DNA of 64,000 bases from the NCBI RefSeq assembly GCF_000344685.1, contig NW_006920420.1, positions 264,578 to 328,577 on the forward strand, written 5' to 3'. Below, in pieces: positions 47,079-58,833 of the stretch (within the stretch, counting starts at the first letter, position 1; each line of letters opens with the position of its first letter). The DNA comes from Gloeophyllum trabeum ATCC 11539. Its lineage: Eukaryota; Basidiomycota; Agaricomycetes; Gloeophyllales; Gloeophyllaceae. The position numbers were made by a program, and so were the translations under genes. Under the pieces are notes generated by a model. It was not told the DNA's origin, searched no databases, and worked only from the letters and a program-made list of their open reading frames with translations.

Positions 47079-48732
47079 GCTCAGATTACATGACGATTGG
47101 AAGCCGGACGAGTTATAGTCACTCGTGCCGTTGTGCTACCATATGTACATGTAACATATGCAAACCGTTATCATATTCCGTTGTGCCTGAACACATTTGA
47201 AGTATCCCGCCGCAAAGGAATAGACGCTGCCTCGCCAATTATACTTACCGTATGCGAGGTGCTGTACACCTGTCAACGCCCGATCTCCAGATCCAATTGC
47301 GGAACCTTTTGACCCCAAATATGGTGCATCTTCGAATGTGTTGTTACGTACACCTCTCCTCCATTCCAGCGGCTGGATTCGATTGTACAACCTAGAGGCT
47401 TTGGGCTTTCTGTTCTGGTCAGACTCCTGCAAAAAAAGCACGAAATGCCGTGCAGCGGTACGGGCTGGATGGCAGGTGAGCCATGGGATGAGATGTTACT
47501 AGCATCACGGCAGGCAAAGTCCAGAGCGTATGCGACCGCCATCCTGGAAGGCATCCTCGCCTTTCAGACGGTCAATACGCCCGACGCTTCATGCTAAAAA
47601 TTCGTTCGTGAGGGTGCTCTATACAATGACCAGACGAAGGCTGCCGCAGGTCCAGGGGGGGGGAGCGGGTGGGATGCTGTTCATGGCATAATTTTTTATA
47701 CCCCATCCATTCGGCTCGGGCATTCCAGAAGACATCGGAAATGTGCACCATGTTGGCCTATCGGATGCATTGGCCTCCGAAGCAATGTTATTGAACAGGC
47801 GTATGGTTCTCCACGAGCTCCCTCCGCTCATGATGGACAACCTCATGAACAGTAACCGGTGGATGCCTTCGTGTCTGTGGTTTGACTCACAACGGTTCAA
47901 GAATTTTCTAGTACGCTCCCCAGGGTCTAGGGCCATGTTCTGCTTCTTTTGTTTTGGGCACGCCTGCAGGTGACACCGAAGTGTAAGCCTGAGCGACCTC
48001 TTAAGGCATTGGGAAGCTCCCCACTGAAGCATGTGAGTGCATAATGTAAGCTCATTAGTCCCATCCTGTACGACGACTTCCTCCTCAGCATCAGCGGTGT
48101 CGTAGTATCTATCCCCTTCTCGTCGAAGCGAGGGACTGAAGTCACGGATAACATCGGGCAATCTCGCCGTACTCTGGATATAGCACCAGGACTGCTGGAA
48201 TTTCGCCATCTTTTCGATCTATTATCTTCCACCAATGAAGAGCAAGATGACCGTAACAAAAGTCTATCTTCGGGTACTTACGGCCTACTGCCTCGGCTAC
48301 CTCCCTGTCTGGTCCATCGTGTCATCGATGGCCATAATGAGCCTGTTTGGACGTTACGGCAGCGCGCCATGAGTAATTATGTCGTTACCAGCCCAGCACC
48401 TTGGCATACTTGGACAACACCGTACCGCTGGATGATGTCTCCGGCTGATATCCGAGCCCTCCATTCTCGACTAACCGGTGCTCTCACTCACCTGGACATA
48501 CATACATGGCTTCCGATGTTCTCTAGCTATTGACGGCAATTTGCATAGGAAATAGTCCTTAGTTAAGCCAGGTAATGTACCACGGACCAAAGGCTCACAC
48601 TAAGCACTAACGGGCACGAGGCAATGTATTCACAGCAAGCGGAGGATCCGACAGGACGTCTTCTACACAAACAACCGGTGAGAGGGCCACGTGTGTTGTG
48701 ATCTACGAGTAGGAATACGTGAAAACCATTCG
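47079..48732. other. Convergent intergenic region with one unassigned ORF
   Basis: The gap lies between the agmatinase and permease stop codons and is long for a convergent spacer (1.65 kb). A minus-strand frame of 196 codons at 47619-48209 begins with a proper ATG (MAKFQQSWCYIQS) but matches no family I know. Upstream of it, in the same strand, REVAEAVGRKYPKIDF is also coding-like. These may be remnants of one lost gene. A run of nine G residues lies at 47655-47663. Confidence 0.45.
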
Positions 48733-50894
48733 CTAATCATGTCGTCTTTCTAGCTGCTTCTCGTCATACGTGGTAGTGGTGCTCATATCTACGTTGGAGA
48801 TAGGGCCAGTGAACCAGCGACGAGCGGACACTATCCAAGATATCCCAGCAAAGATGAAGACGGCCATGACCAAAACCACGGCGTAATCTTGTCACAGAAC
48901 ATCAGTAAGGTGAGTGACCAGTAGAGGGGCACGTACTCATCTCGTCGGCGGTAACACTTGACGCCGACGGGAACAATAACAAGACAATGATAAATGCGAC
49001 CCACGCGACAGCAACGATACCTATGGGCATATACCACCGACCAAGTGAGAACGGTCCTGGCACTAACTTATCCCGACCGGACGTAATTCGTAAAAATATG
49101 GGCGTGGCGTAAGAAGTATACAATCCAATGACCGACGCTCTATAAGAAAATATTGTGAGCATTGTGTTATGCCACATAGGAACATGGGCTGAACAGCGTA
49201 CCCTGCTAGAGATGACAGCGCAGTTGCAGAAAAACCAAGGAGCCCGCAGATACCCGCCAGGCCCATCACGAGCCAGACGGCGTTCACGGGGGTGAGCGTA
49301 CGCCTGTTGATCTGCTTCCACCAGCGTGATCCGGGTAAAGCATTATCTCTTGCGAATGCAAAGACAACGCGAGAAGCATCGACACCCTGGGCAGCCCCGG
49401 TAACGTACTGAGGGAAAAACTTCAGTAATCTGGAAGCGGACGGATAGAAGTTTTGCACCACGTGCCTGGACAATGATGATAAGACTCCAGATAGCCAGCA
49501 TGCCTTTCTTACCGAGGTTGTCCAGGAACAATTGGCCCATAGGAAGAGGAAGGGTCGTCGCTAGAAGGTCGGAGACAGATTGTGTGGCGAAGGACGCAGA
49601 TATGAAAAGCAGCCAGCCGAGGGAAGCGGTCGCACCGACCCCAACCAGAATGGCGATCGGAGCGGCCCTCGCTGCACCAGCAACCTCTTCCGATATATGA
49701 GCAGCGGAGTCGTCTTCATAACAGTAGTAAGTCGAAGTAGGAGGGTACCGCTAGAGTAACTCACAGCCTGTTAAAGTCCACATCGGCGCGGTGAAGGCCA
49801 ACATGAATGCCCACCCGCCTAGCCGACGATCAGTGCTCTTATCATACGTTAGAAGCGTCGCCTTACTATTGGCCCATCCGGTGTTATTTTCAAACATGGT
49901 AAAGGCATCTCTAGTAGATACTCTAGTCCCATTATTCCCGGAGCACACTAGAAGTGCAATGATTGCGGCGATGGTGGTACCCACTGCACAACACTTTTGT
50001 TAGGATCAAATCCCTTTGGGAGGAACAAGGTCTCACTTCCCATTTACTAGCACATACGCTAGATTCAGACGTGCAAGAACGTTCGTAGCCGCTGAGCAGA
50101 CGACCCCGTGAGAAATCAGGATAGCCCACAGGATACCGTACGTCGGGCCAGCACCCAGAGTCACAGCTCCGTCCGAGCCTACGGCAATTGCAGTCGTGAT
50201 CATCTGGGCACTACGTGAAAGGCATGTCAATACAATAACACTCAATCCAGAGGAAGGACCGACCAAGTAAAGTCGATGGAACACACCAACGTAACTTGAC
50301 CAGTCACGTTGGCCCATCCTGTAATCCAGCTTGCTAACGCAGACCACTTCGGCGGGGCTAGCTTTGCAGAGAAGTAATAGAGTCCGGCGCTCGTCCTTGT
50401 CGACTCTCATGAGATGACCACGTCTACTTAGTTATCGAGAAACTTACGGCATCGACGAAGTCAACTCGGCCATAGATGCCGCGATTGAAAGGACAAAGAG
50501 TGACGGAACAAGCCACCCAAAGACCATCCCGACATGACCACCTGGAAAGTAGGTAGTTTCGCATCGTATTATTTACAGCTCGAGAAACGCTTGCGATACC
50601 TGACTCCAAAGGGAACGAGAAGGTGGATGACACGGAAGCCACTACACCCATGATCGAGAAGGCAAAGGCCACCGTCTCAATGAGCTAAGAATGTTTCCCC
50701 CGTTAGAACCGACCTCCAAAATGAAGCATATGCGTTACCGTAAACTCCCGCTTGAATTCGGCTTTATACCCCAGCTCTGCCAGTAATGCATCGTCCATGC
50801 CTCGGAGATCGTACACGCCATCTTCTTCCGACTTTCTACCGTTGTCGACCGCTACAGCTTTCACGACAGTAGCTGCCTTGTCCATCTTCGACAT
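48733..50894 (-). CDS. Amino-acid/GABA/choline-type permease (APC superfamily)
   Basis: The start is taken at ATG 50894 (MSKMDKAATVV), since the longer frame opens with TTG; the stop is at 48733-48735. Several introns interrupt it. A cytosolic N-terminus with DDALLAELGYKAEFKREF, the usual entry motif of fungal GABA/choline permeases, precedes about twelve membrane segments. Diagnostic blocks are AFAFSIMGVVASVSSTFSF, TSAGLYYFSAKLAPP, WTLTGYDSAAHISEEV and DASRVVFAFARDNALPGS. The C-terminus is short and hydrophilic (TTTTYDEKQLERRHD). Relatives (yeast Uga4, Hnm1) import GABA, polyamines or choline through the plasma or vacuolar membrane; polyamine transport would fit the neighbouring agmatinase, but this is only suggested by position. 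Confidence 0.9.
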
Positions 50895-52741
50895 GACGAG
50901 AACAGGATCCGCCCAAGACAAAGACCGACAAAGAGAGGCGGAGCAAGACTCGGTTGCGGGGGTGCTTGAGGAATTGTTTTGCTGCGTTACATAACTTCTC
51001 CCATGAGAGGATGTCCATGATCAGCATCAGCAAGTGGCACTGTTATCGGTGCTGAAACGAGAATCGATCCCCGAGCTCAAAGGGATAGAGATAAGGCCGA
51101 CCAGAATAGCGCTATCTCCAATCCCGCTAAAATACTTCCGCTCACTGTGGGCGCCACGCCCTGTCAAGAAATGCGAGAAAATACGCGGGTGCAGATGCAG
51201 TCGTCAAACATCAGTCTAATCACTGCCGGTATTGACAGCTAGTGTGAGCGTTGACCTGGCGTTGACATAAACGACAACGAGGTGCATGGCAGTACCCGAG
51301 AGTCGCCGCCTGGACGATGTCACCGCAGAAGAACACTAAGTACATCTTTCCTGAAACGATAGCATTTGTGGCTGGAGAACACCTCCGTTAGTATCTGAAG
51401 CCGTTCTGCGACACTTCGTTCTGCGGGATGTGGGCAGCCACCGTGACGCAGACGAAGTGCATAGATGGAGGAAAGGAGTAAGCAGAGAAAGTGAAGACAG
51501 ATCTAGTCTAGACTTAGCGCTAGCAGGCACAGGAAATTCCCCAGCCACGCTCCTTTCAGATGACGTGTCATGGATTAGTCAGCTCACAATCATGCGCTTC
51601 CAGCTTGTGGGTCCATGGGGGTCTCCTCCTGTCGCTGCCTTCAAATATTCACAAGGTGTCTCCACACACCCGCAAGGACCAATGGTCACATATTACAACT
51701 CGTTAACACTTGTTACCTAGCTGGTGCTAAGTAACATGTGGCATCGATGAGAACTTACATGTGTGTACGTGTTAATTGCACATATTTGTCCATTAAAGAC
51801 AGTTGCTCGTCTACTAAGTCTTTTTTAAGAGGCGCAGGATCAAGCCTACCGCCGGCGCCACAGCCGTCGGTTCAACTTCAACTTCAGACAAGCGTTCTTG
51901 ACAGCTCTGTGTAAGTACTTGAGGACCCTGTTTTGTGGCCAGCAATTTGGACAGTGATCCAGGATTCGCAATAACCTCTTCGGTACTTACTCCTGCTTGT
52001 ACTGCAACTGGACCATATGCTAGTTTCGTCTTGCCGCAGCGACGTCAGTGGCCCAGCAGATCCGACATGGAGATTAATATCGAGGCACCTCACGTTGGAA
52101 TTTGGCATGCCATCACACTCAGGATGGTACACGGTTACGGATTCAAGCTTGCATGTGAGTACTTGTACACCGTCAGCCAGACTCGCGGCGGCCCTGTGGA
52201 AAGCGGCCATCATGCCTTAGTTCAACTTTCATATGTAGTCAGCCCGGCGGGGCCATAGGAGAGCACCTGCGCCAGGATTTGTCCAACCCTTCCCGCTAAT
52301 TTTAAAGGTACGGCTTGGTATTCATATCCGCTCCAGCCCTAGGTATCCCGCAAGCTCTATACGCAGTCAAGAGCCGACTGTTTCCATCTCAGCGCTGGAG
52401 AGGTAGCGACCCACGCCCAGGCTCTCTGAGCGAGGGTGGAAATCACGTACAATGTTATTATGATACGCTTTGGTCCTGTGGAGAGTTAGAGATGTCACTG
52501 CGCTCCAGCAAGACCGCGATTCGGTGATCAGCCCAGTTCCGGTGCGTCCACTCTCGCAGCTTCATTTTGATTTGATGCCTTGGACGCACATATTCTTCCT
52601 ACATCGTCCGCCGTGACCTGTTCGGCTATGACTGACTGACTGGTTGCATGTCATTCTTCTTCGCATTTGCTTATAGTAAGTTTGTACTGGGACAATTTGG
52701 CCCGCCCCTGACTTAACTTGTACCAATCATGGTCCAGTAAT
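50895..52741. other. Intergenic region upstream of permease, one unassigned ORF
   Basis: No known gene is seen. Open frames 51430-51720 (+) and 51935-52258 (+, 107 codons, containing DMEINIEAPHVGIWHAITLR) are protein-like but unrecognised and have no signal peptide or joinable exons. The region probably holds the permease promoter and decayed sequence. Confidence 0.45.
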
Positions 52742-53220
52742 CGTTCCACGTTGATGATGTTCCAGCGGCGAACGCAGTACTCCTGCGTAACCAGACAGAT
52801 CCTCAACCCCATTCTCTGACAGTGGCCGTACGACGCAGATCATGCAGGCTCCATCCAGACACCACTCGCCACAACACCTCCTCGCCTTCGGAAGAAAACA
52901 TTTCACAAAGTGGTGGGAAGCTCGTCTGGTATAAAAGCGTCCTTGCTGTTGTTTGTAGCACTACTGCCGTGGGCATACACCTTCGAGGTGCTCTCTGTTC
53001 TAGCAGCAAATGTCATGAAGACTGCAACGTTTTTTCGATCCTCCTTGGCCTCCTCCTGTGTATATGTGACTCAGGTAGTGAAGCATCAGGCTCGCGGGTC
53101 ACTACAGGCTGCAGTAAGTGACCGACTGGGGCCCTAACCCGGCCACTGTGCCCATGTATGTTTGCATAGCCAATAGCCTCGCTTCGTCTCCCGGGATCAT
53201 GGTTGCTATGTAAGTCATCC
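52742..53220 (+). pseudogene. Truncated tandem copy of acetyl xylan esterase promoter and first exon
   Basis: This stretch matches 54123-54615, upstream and within the intact esterase gene. It starts at a shared CGTTCCAC word, includes the TATA box (52930-52935), the start codon (53015), the signal-peptide region, the KRQ-like processing zone and the first-exon end with its GTAAGT donor. From TATA to ATG the distance is 85 bases in both copies. The reading frame is broken: relative to the ATG, DWGPNPATVPMYV lies one base out of frame, and the ATG frame stops at a TAA soon after. No match to the second or third exon is found after the intron start, so the catalytic part is lost. Confidence 0.85.
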
Positions 53221-54122
53221 TGCCTCTCAACTCGTGCTATGCTGACGCTAGACCATACGCTTATTTGGTAAGGACTATGGTAGTGGCCCCACAGGAGCGA
53301 CTTGTGGAGCAAGTTATACTGAAACCGGCCACGGCAACGTTGAACGCGGGTGTAATTTAAGCTGCCCGTCAGCCCGAAGTAAGATCATTCAAACGTTCCA
53401 AGTTTGATCACCAGTCGGACGACTCTTGCTGCTAATTATCAGGTTGAGAGTTTGTAGTTGCCTATTGGCAAATGTATGCTGACAGGATTCTTCTCTCAAT
53501 CTGAAACTCTCATGGTGAATGAATCCAGAATAAATAGCACAGACAGTCGTCTATCTCTCCGTGCTTCCTATCTCTGAATCAGTGGTAAGACCCTCGCGAT
53601 ACCCGCTCTCCAGTCTAGCACTGCGATCCTGCTCAATGCGATGACGGAGCAAAAGTCCCAGGAATGGCATCGCTCCACATAGCTTGCGATTGCTGCGAGT
53701 CTTCAGTATGTCCGATTTAGAGCTTCATTGCGACAACATGCCGCTGGCTCAAGAGGTCCGTTCCCTAGGTACGCCTCGACGACCTCGGTGTGCTTCACAT
53801 ATCTTTATTCGTTCGGAGAGGTATCGCTCTACCTAAGGTGTGGATACAACCTCACTAGCGCCATCTATCTGGAACCGGCGCTTTCAGAGACGACAAAGAA
53901 CACTTCTCGGTACGTCAGGTGATCTACGGGAAGTTCGGTTTCCCTCGGTCCCTGAAGAGAGTTTTACCGTCGCGGTGTAAGTATTATAAGGTGTCACTGC
54001 ATCGGTAGTTCACTAATGACAGGGATGCGCTCGGGATTGCCTGGCGACCCATCGGCCTCGTTGCGTTACCGGCACGGAAATGAATTTGTCGAGGTGCACG
54101 CTAGAATGAGCCCTTTCTCGTA
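53221..54122. other. Sequence between esterase pseudogene and esterase gene
   Basis: No gene is recognised in this 0.9 kb. If the duplication once covered the whole esterase, its later exons have been replaced or diverged beyond recognition. A few intron-like borders are present, but no esterase catalytic motif remains. Confidence 0.5.
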
Positions 54123-54322
54123 CGTTCCACTTTGATGATTCCTTGGGACGAACAGGTATTTCCTCGGTAACTAGCCCGATAATGAACCCTATTCGCTGGC
54201 AGGTGTGCATACGACGGGGAGATCACGGGAGGCTGCCTCCAGGTATCAGCCGCAGTTACACCTGCTCGGAGTCTTCGGATTCGCCAGCAAACGTTTCACC
54301 GACCAGTGAGATGCTCACCTGG

Positions 54323-54328
54323 TATAAA
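54323..54328 (+). promoter_or_regulatory. TATA box of acetyl xylan esterase
   Basis: TATAAA in the context CTGGTATAAAGG stands 85 bases before the ATG. The same context and spacing are kept in the upstream pseudogene, which supports its function as the core promoter. Confidence 0.7.
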
Positions 54329-54407
54329 GGGCACCTTACCTTCATTCAAAGCCCCAAGGTGCTCAACATTCAACTTTCAGGACACCTCTGCCATCACAGC
54401 GGACGCC

Positions 54408-55437
54408 ATGAAGAGTACAACGTTCTTTCCAGTCTTCCTCGGTCTCCTCTTCGCGTTATTCGCGCATGCTGCTTCGGTCGACAAGCGTCAGTCCCGAGGG
54501 TCACTCCAACAAGTGACCAACTGGGGCCCCAACCCGACCAATGTGCCCATGTATGTTTACATACCCAATAACCTCGCGTCTTCCCCGGGCATTGTCCTGG
54601 CCATGTAAGTCTATCCCCTTATACCATTGGCAATACGCATGGCTGCTAACTCGACTCGGCAGCCATTACTGTACCGGGAGTGCCCAAGCGTATTACCAAG
54701 GCTCTCCATACGCGCAGCTCGCAGAGCAGTACGGGTTCATTGTGATCTACCCGAGCAGCCCGCGCCAGGGTGCATGTTGGGATGTCAGCTCGCAAGCCAC
54801 ACTCACGCACAACGGCGGCGGCGACAGTAACTCGATCGCGAATATGGTTACTTGGGCCATCTCCGAGTACGGAGCCGACTCATCCAAGGTGTTTGTCACC
54901 GGCAGCAGCTCCGGCGCCATGATGACGGTATGTGCACACCTGCATTCAGTAGAAATAGAAACTTATTGTGTCCTTGAGCAGAACGTCCTGGCTGCAGCAT
55001 ATCCAGAGCTGTTCCAGGCCGCTAGCGTCTACTCGGGCGTCCCAGCCGGCTGTTTCTACTCATCTACGAACGCCGTCGACGCCTGGAACTCGACCTGTGC
55101 GCTCGGCGACGTGATGGATACGCCCCAGCAATGGGGTAATGTCGCCCGCGCGATGTACCCCGGCTACTCTGGCGCACGCCCCAAGATGCTCATCTGGCAT
55201 GGCACCGCTGACACCACGTTGTACCCGCAGAATTACTTCGAGACGATGAAACAGTGGACGAACGTCTTTGGGTACAATTACAACGCTCCGCAGATAGTTG
55301 AGGTTAACAACCCGCAGAGTGGGTATAACCGCACGATATGGGGCCCGGATGTTGAGGGAATATACGCGCAGGGCGTCGGCCACACCGTCCCGATTAATGG
55401 AACACAGGATATGATCTGGTTCGGGTTTGAGGCTTGA
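54408..55437 (+). CDS. Acetyl xylan esterase, carbohydrate esterase family 1
   Basis: Exons 54408-54604, 54663-54927 and 54982-55437 join to 305 residues, the usual size for a fungal CE1 esterase without binding module. A signal peptide (FFPVFLGLLFALFAHAASV) is followed by a KR site, probably cut by a Kex2-like protease. The alpha/beta-hydrolase core has the nucleophile motif GSSSGAMM, the acid in WHGTADTTLYP and the histidine in GVGHTVPI; HYCTGSAQAYY and YGFIVIYPSSP are further family blocks. The enzyme removes acetyl groups from xylan outside the cell and helps xylanases. Potential N-glycosylation sites occur (AWNSTC, YNRTIW). A relative, feruloyl esterase, shares this fold, so the exact ester is less sure. 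A broken copy of its first exon lies 1.4 kb upstream. Confidence 0.93.
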
Positions 55438-58400
55438 TTTGAGTCTCCAATAGTGGGGAATGTATCTCGAATCTGACCTCACTCCGCAGCATGGTTTGAT
55501 CTCGTGTTGCAAAGCTGGTATTATCTCTAGGTAGCTCAATTCTCGGAATGTAGGAAAGAATGGTCAGCCACAAATGTGACGTTTGCAAGCTTAAAATATG
55601 CTCGAACAGCAATCGATACCAAAACACCTTGGACTCAATCTTGCGGATTGATGTTGGACCCTGCTGAACATGCCACCTTTCGCTGCGTTCAAGGAGGCGC
55701 AGAGGAGGCATACCATATATGCGTATACGATTCTTCTTCCCGCAATAGAAACGTAGGACTGACAAGTGGATAATTCGGCATGCAGTTGGGACTCATTGGT
55801 ATGTATCCTGATGCTATGCCGCTCAATCACAATGACTTCAACTTGTAAATTCTGAATTGCTCCTGGAGAGTCTCACGGCGCTGACAAAGCGAGGTCGTGC
55901 ATTGCATAACAGTTTGCCTGCAACGCTCCCATTCTTCCCTCGTATCAGTCGCCTCTTCCCTAGAACCTTACTTCAGGCCCTGGACAGGAGCCTGTGCAAT
56001 TCTTGCGTAAGTACCTTGGGAGAGAAATTGGGTACGATTATTACCCCATTCACGCATGTTCCGAGTGAAGTCCATGAATGATTGCTCTGGCTGAAGGAGC
56101 GTCCATCCCGGAAAAGCTTTCGACCGATACGACCATAAAGACGCAGATTTATCCTCCCGTAGGTTATACAATCCCACTTGGAGCCAAGGTCTGATTGTAG
56201 ACGGAATACCGAGCCAAATTACTATCCGAGCTCGAGTAGAATTACGACGCTACGTGTAGGACTCTTGAAGAGTCACACACAAAGCAGGTACCTAGATAAC
56301 AAGTGAGGATTGTCGCTCTAGGGTGCAGACCGGGTGTACCGATCGGTAGTGCGACTGAGATGGCCCCTGATGTCCTGGTTTCTGGGTCGCCGGAGGAAGC
56401 CTTCTTGGGGAATTGACGAGTTTGATGACTTCCCAATGCGCACTTTGAAGCAGATCGAGCTCTACGCCGGTAGAGAATCTAGAAAAAAGCGGAGGAACTT
56501 GCCTAAAAGTAGATAGGGAGAGTAAATGATAGAGCAGGGAAGGTTTACCAGCGAGAAGTATGCCCGAGTACACCCAGAGTATACCTGGCGGATTAAAATA
56601 TCACTGTAGCCGCAGAGGGTTCAAAGGCGAGCGTCGGAAGAGCCTCTCGTTGTAGCGCTCCATGTCTTCATGCAGTCCCTGGCCTAGATGTTAACGCGTC
56701 GTTATAACCCAGAGGAAGTAAACGTCTTGAGAAGTATAGCGGAGGCTTCATCTGAACTTCCTACGGCAAACCCATCCAAAATGTCTTCTACATGGTGCAG
56801 AGGAAGCACGAGCTGAGTCCCTGGTAAATTAGATCCCATTTGTTAGGCCTTCAAAACCCATGGTGAAATTCTAATTGAGGTTAATAGCAGGCTTGAAGAC
56901 GCAGTAGAAAAAATAGTAGGCATCAGGAGCCCCAGAATTGTACAGCAGCGTTAGATACATTCGAGGGTGTAGGTCCGAAAATTGTTTTCTGTTCAAGTTG
57001 CAATGGGTCGCAATTTCCGAAGATCTTCATGCAGAGAGAGGATAGGGTCTTGCGTGAAGTCTTTCGTGCTTCTTCATTAGAAAAAAGCCTCTTCGTGCGA
57101 CCCTTCCTTGCCAAAGATATGAAAGACTAGTACTCAAAGAGGCGCAGGTAAAGCATGCCCTCGGTGCGCCCACAACGCCCGCGTCGGCATATATATTCCT
57201 TTTCGGGATCTCTCGGCATACTGTAGTCCTCCGGAATACTCCGATCCAAGTCCTTCTTTCAGACAATTCATTTTGAGCCCTTTCAAATAGCGTCGAATGT
57301 CCTGGTGAAGGGTGACGCATCGTTGTGACATTTAGCCCGGAACAATCAGTTCCAGCTGCTGTTCTGCACTGAGGAAGGTTGAGCGCTTCTCTACTACCGG
57401 GCCCCGGCACGTACTTTGAACTCGCTGATTCTTTGTGAGTTTCCATAGTTAAAGATTGCGTAAGGCTAGTGGAACTGACCACGAGAATACCCTTTGCAAT
57501 AGCCGGTTGGGCGCGTACCTTTGCAATGGTTAATTAATTTGGGCGCGCAAGTCGGCCGCGAAGCATGCACGTTCAGTTGACTGACACCTATATTTCATTT
57601 GAACAAGGACTCGAATAACCGTCCTGTCCGCTTGGGAATCGCCTATACTCACCAAGTAGGTTGCGGCTACGCATACCTGTCTTGGGATCGTCCTGGGGCA
57701 TGGAATCGAAGGATCTGTGGATGCCAAATGCCTTGCATCATTTCAGGTGACCGTCCAACCGCTGACGACTGTTCGTCCAGCACCAACGCTGTGAATGCTC
57801 GCCCAAGAATGGACCCCAAAGCACCGAGCCTGGCGGCGTAGTTTCTCTACGACCGAGGTCAATAGTTGTTCGGAGGTGGCCCGGCGTTTTACCTATTTCC
57901 AGCCACGAAATGCGTGCTGCGCGGAACTATAGTTGGGTACGTCCATCCTCGAGCCTCCCTTCCAGGCATATTCCCTTCAAAGGTGGAGCTTGATGTCTTC
58001 ACGGACCTCTAGGATGACGCAAACCATGGATTTCAGCGGACGCAGAAATGACGGACTATCCGAATGAGAGGGGCGGGGTCGCCTGACGTTGATAACGCTC
58101 GACGGAAGGGACGACCGTGAAACTCAAAATCCCAATGTATGTCGGAGAGATGGTCATGGGAGGTGCGTACCGTAATTGAATTTGCTGATCGCTCATCAAT
58201 GCATCAGTCGCTGAGCTTAGGGATGACGCAGGTCGACGGCGACGACACACCCTGTTCAAGCGATGCTGTGCGAGCTGGCATTGCTTATACTTAGCTCCAT
58301 CCAAAGCTTGTACGGTCGGATCACGATGGTACATATACGATATCTGGCTGCTTCTATGATGCTAAAGGAGCCTGCAGGTACCGGGTTCCGCTCGGGCATT

Positions 58401-58833
58401 GATATCGGAATCAGTTGGTTTTATTTGGGTGGGGACGGTCTCATGCTTCCTCCCCGGATGTTCGCAAACGGGCGAGCGTGTCCTGAACGTGGAATAGGCT
58501 TCCCGGATGTTAGCCCCCCCCCCCTTTTCGGTGGTAAATATTCGTACTCTCGACAGACGAGGCTGTCTTCCTCGCCATTCCTTGCTGATTTTTTCTTCAG
58601 CCGTATTACGGTAGAACTACGACCTTGCTGTGGAAATAACGAATTCGATGTCGGCTCAGCCATTGCTTTACCTACAAGTTTGTACGCTGCCGAGCGACGG
58701 AATGGGGGCTGCTCCAATGTAACACGTGCGGATAAACCTAAAACAGCGGACCTTGGCCGATAATAATACATTCCGTTCCTTTTCTCAAACGCCCTCTCCA
58801 CCGCCGCGCGCGACGACGAGGACCGTCGACACC
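55438..58833. other. Long intergenic region before NIK1
   Basis: The 3.4 kb contain many short frames, none with recognisable motifs or consistent exon structure. A run of twelve C residues lies at 58514-58525. The part close to 58834 is GC-rich (CCGCCGCGCGCGACGACGAGG) and probably forms the NIK1 leader. No TATA box is evident there. Confidence 0.55.

Noticed and set aside
50895..58833. Mobile element explaining the gene-poor stretches
   Set aside because: No terminal inverted or long terminal repeats, transposase, integrase or reverse transcriptase motifs were seen.
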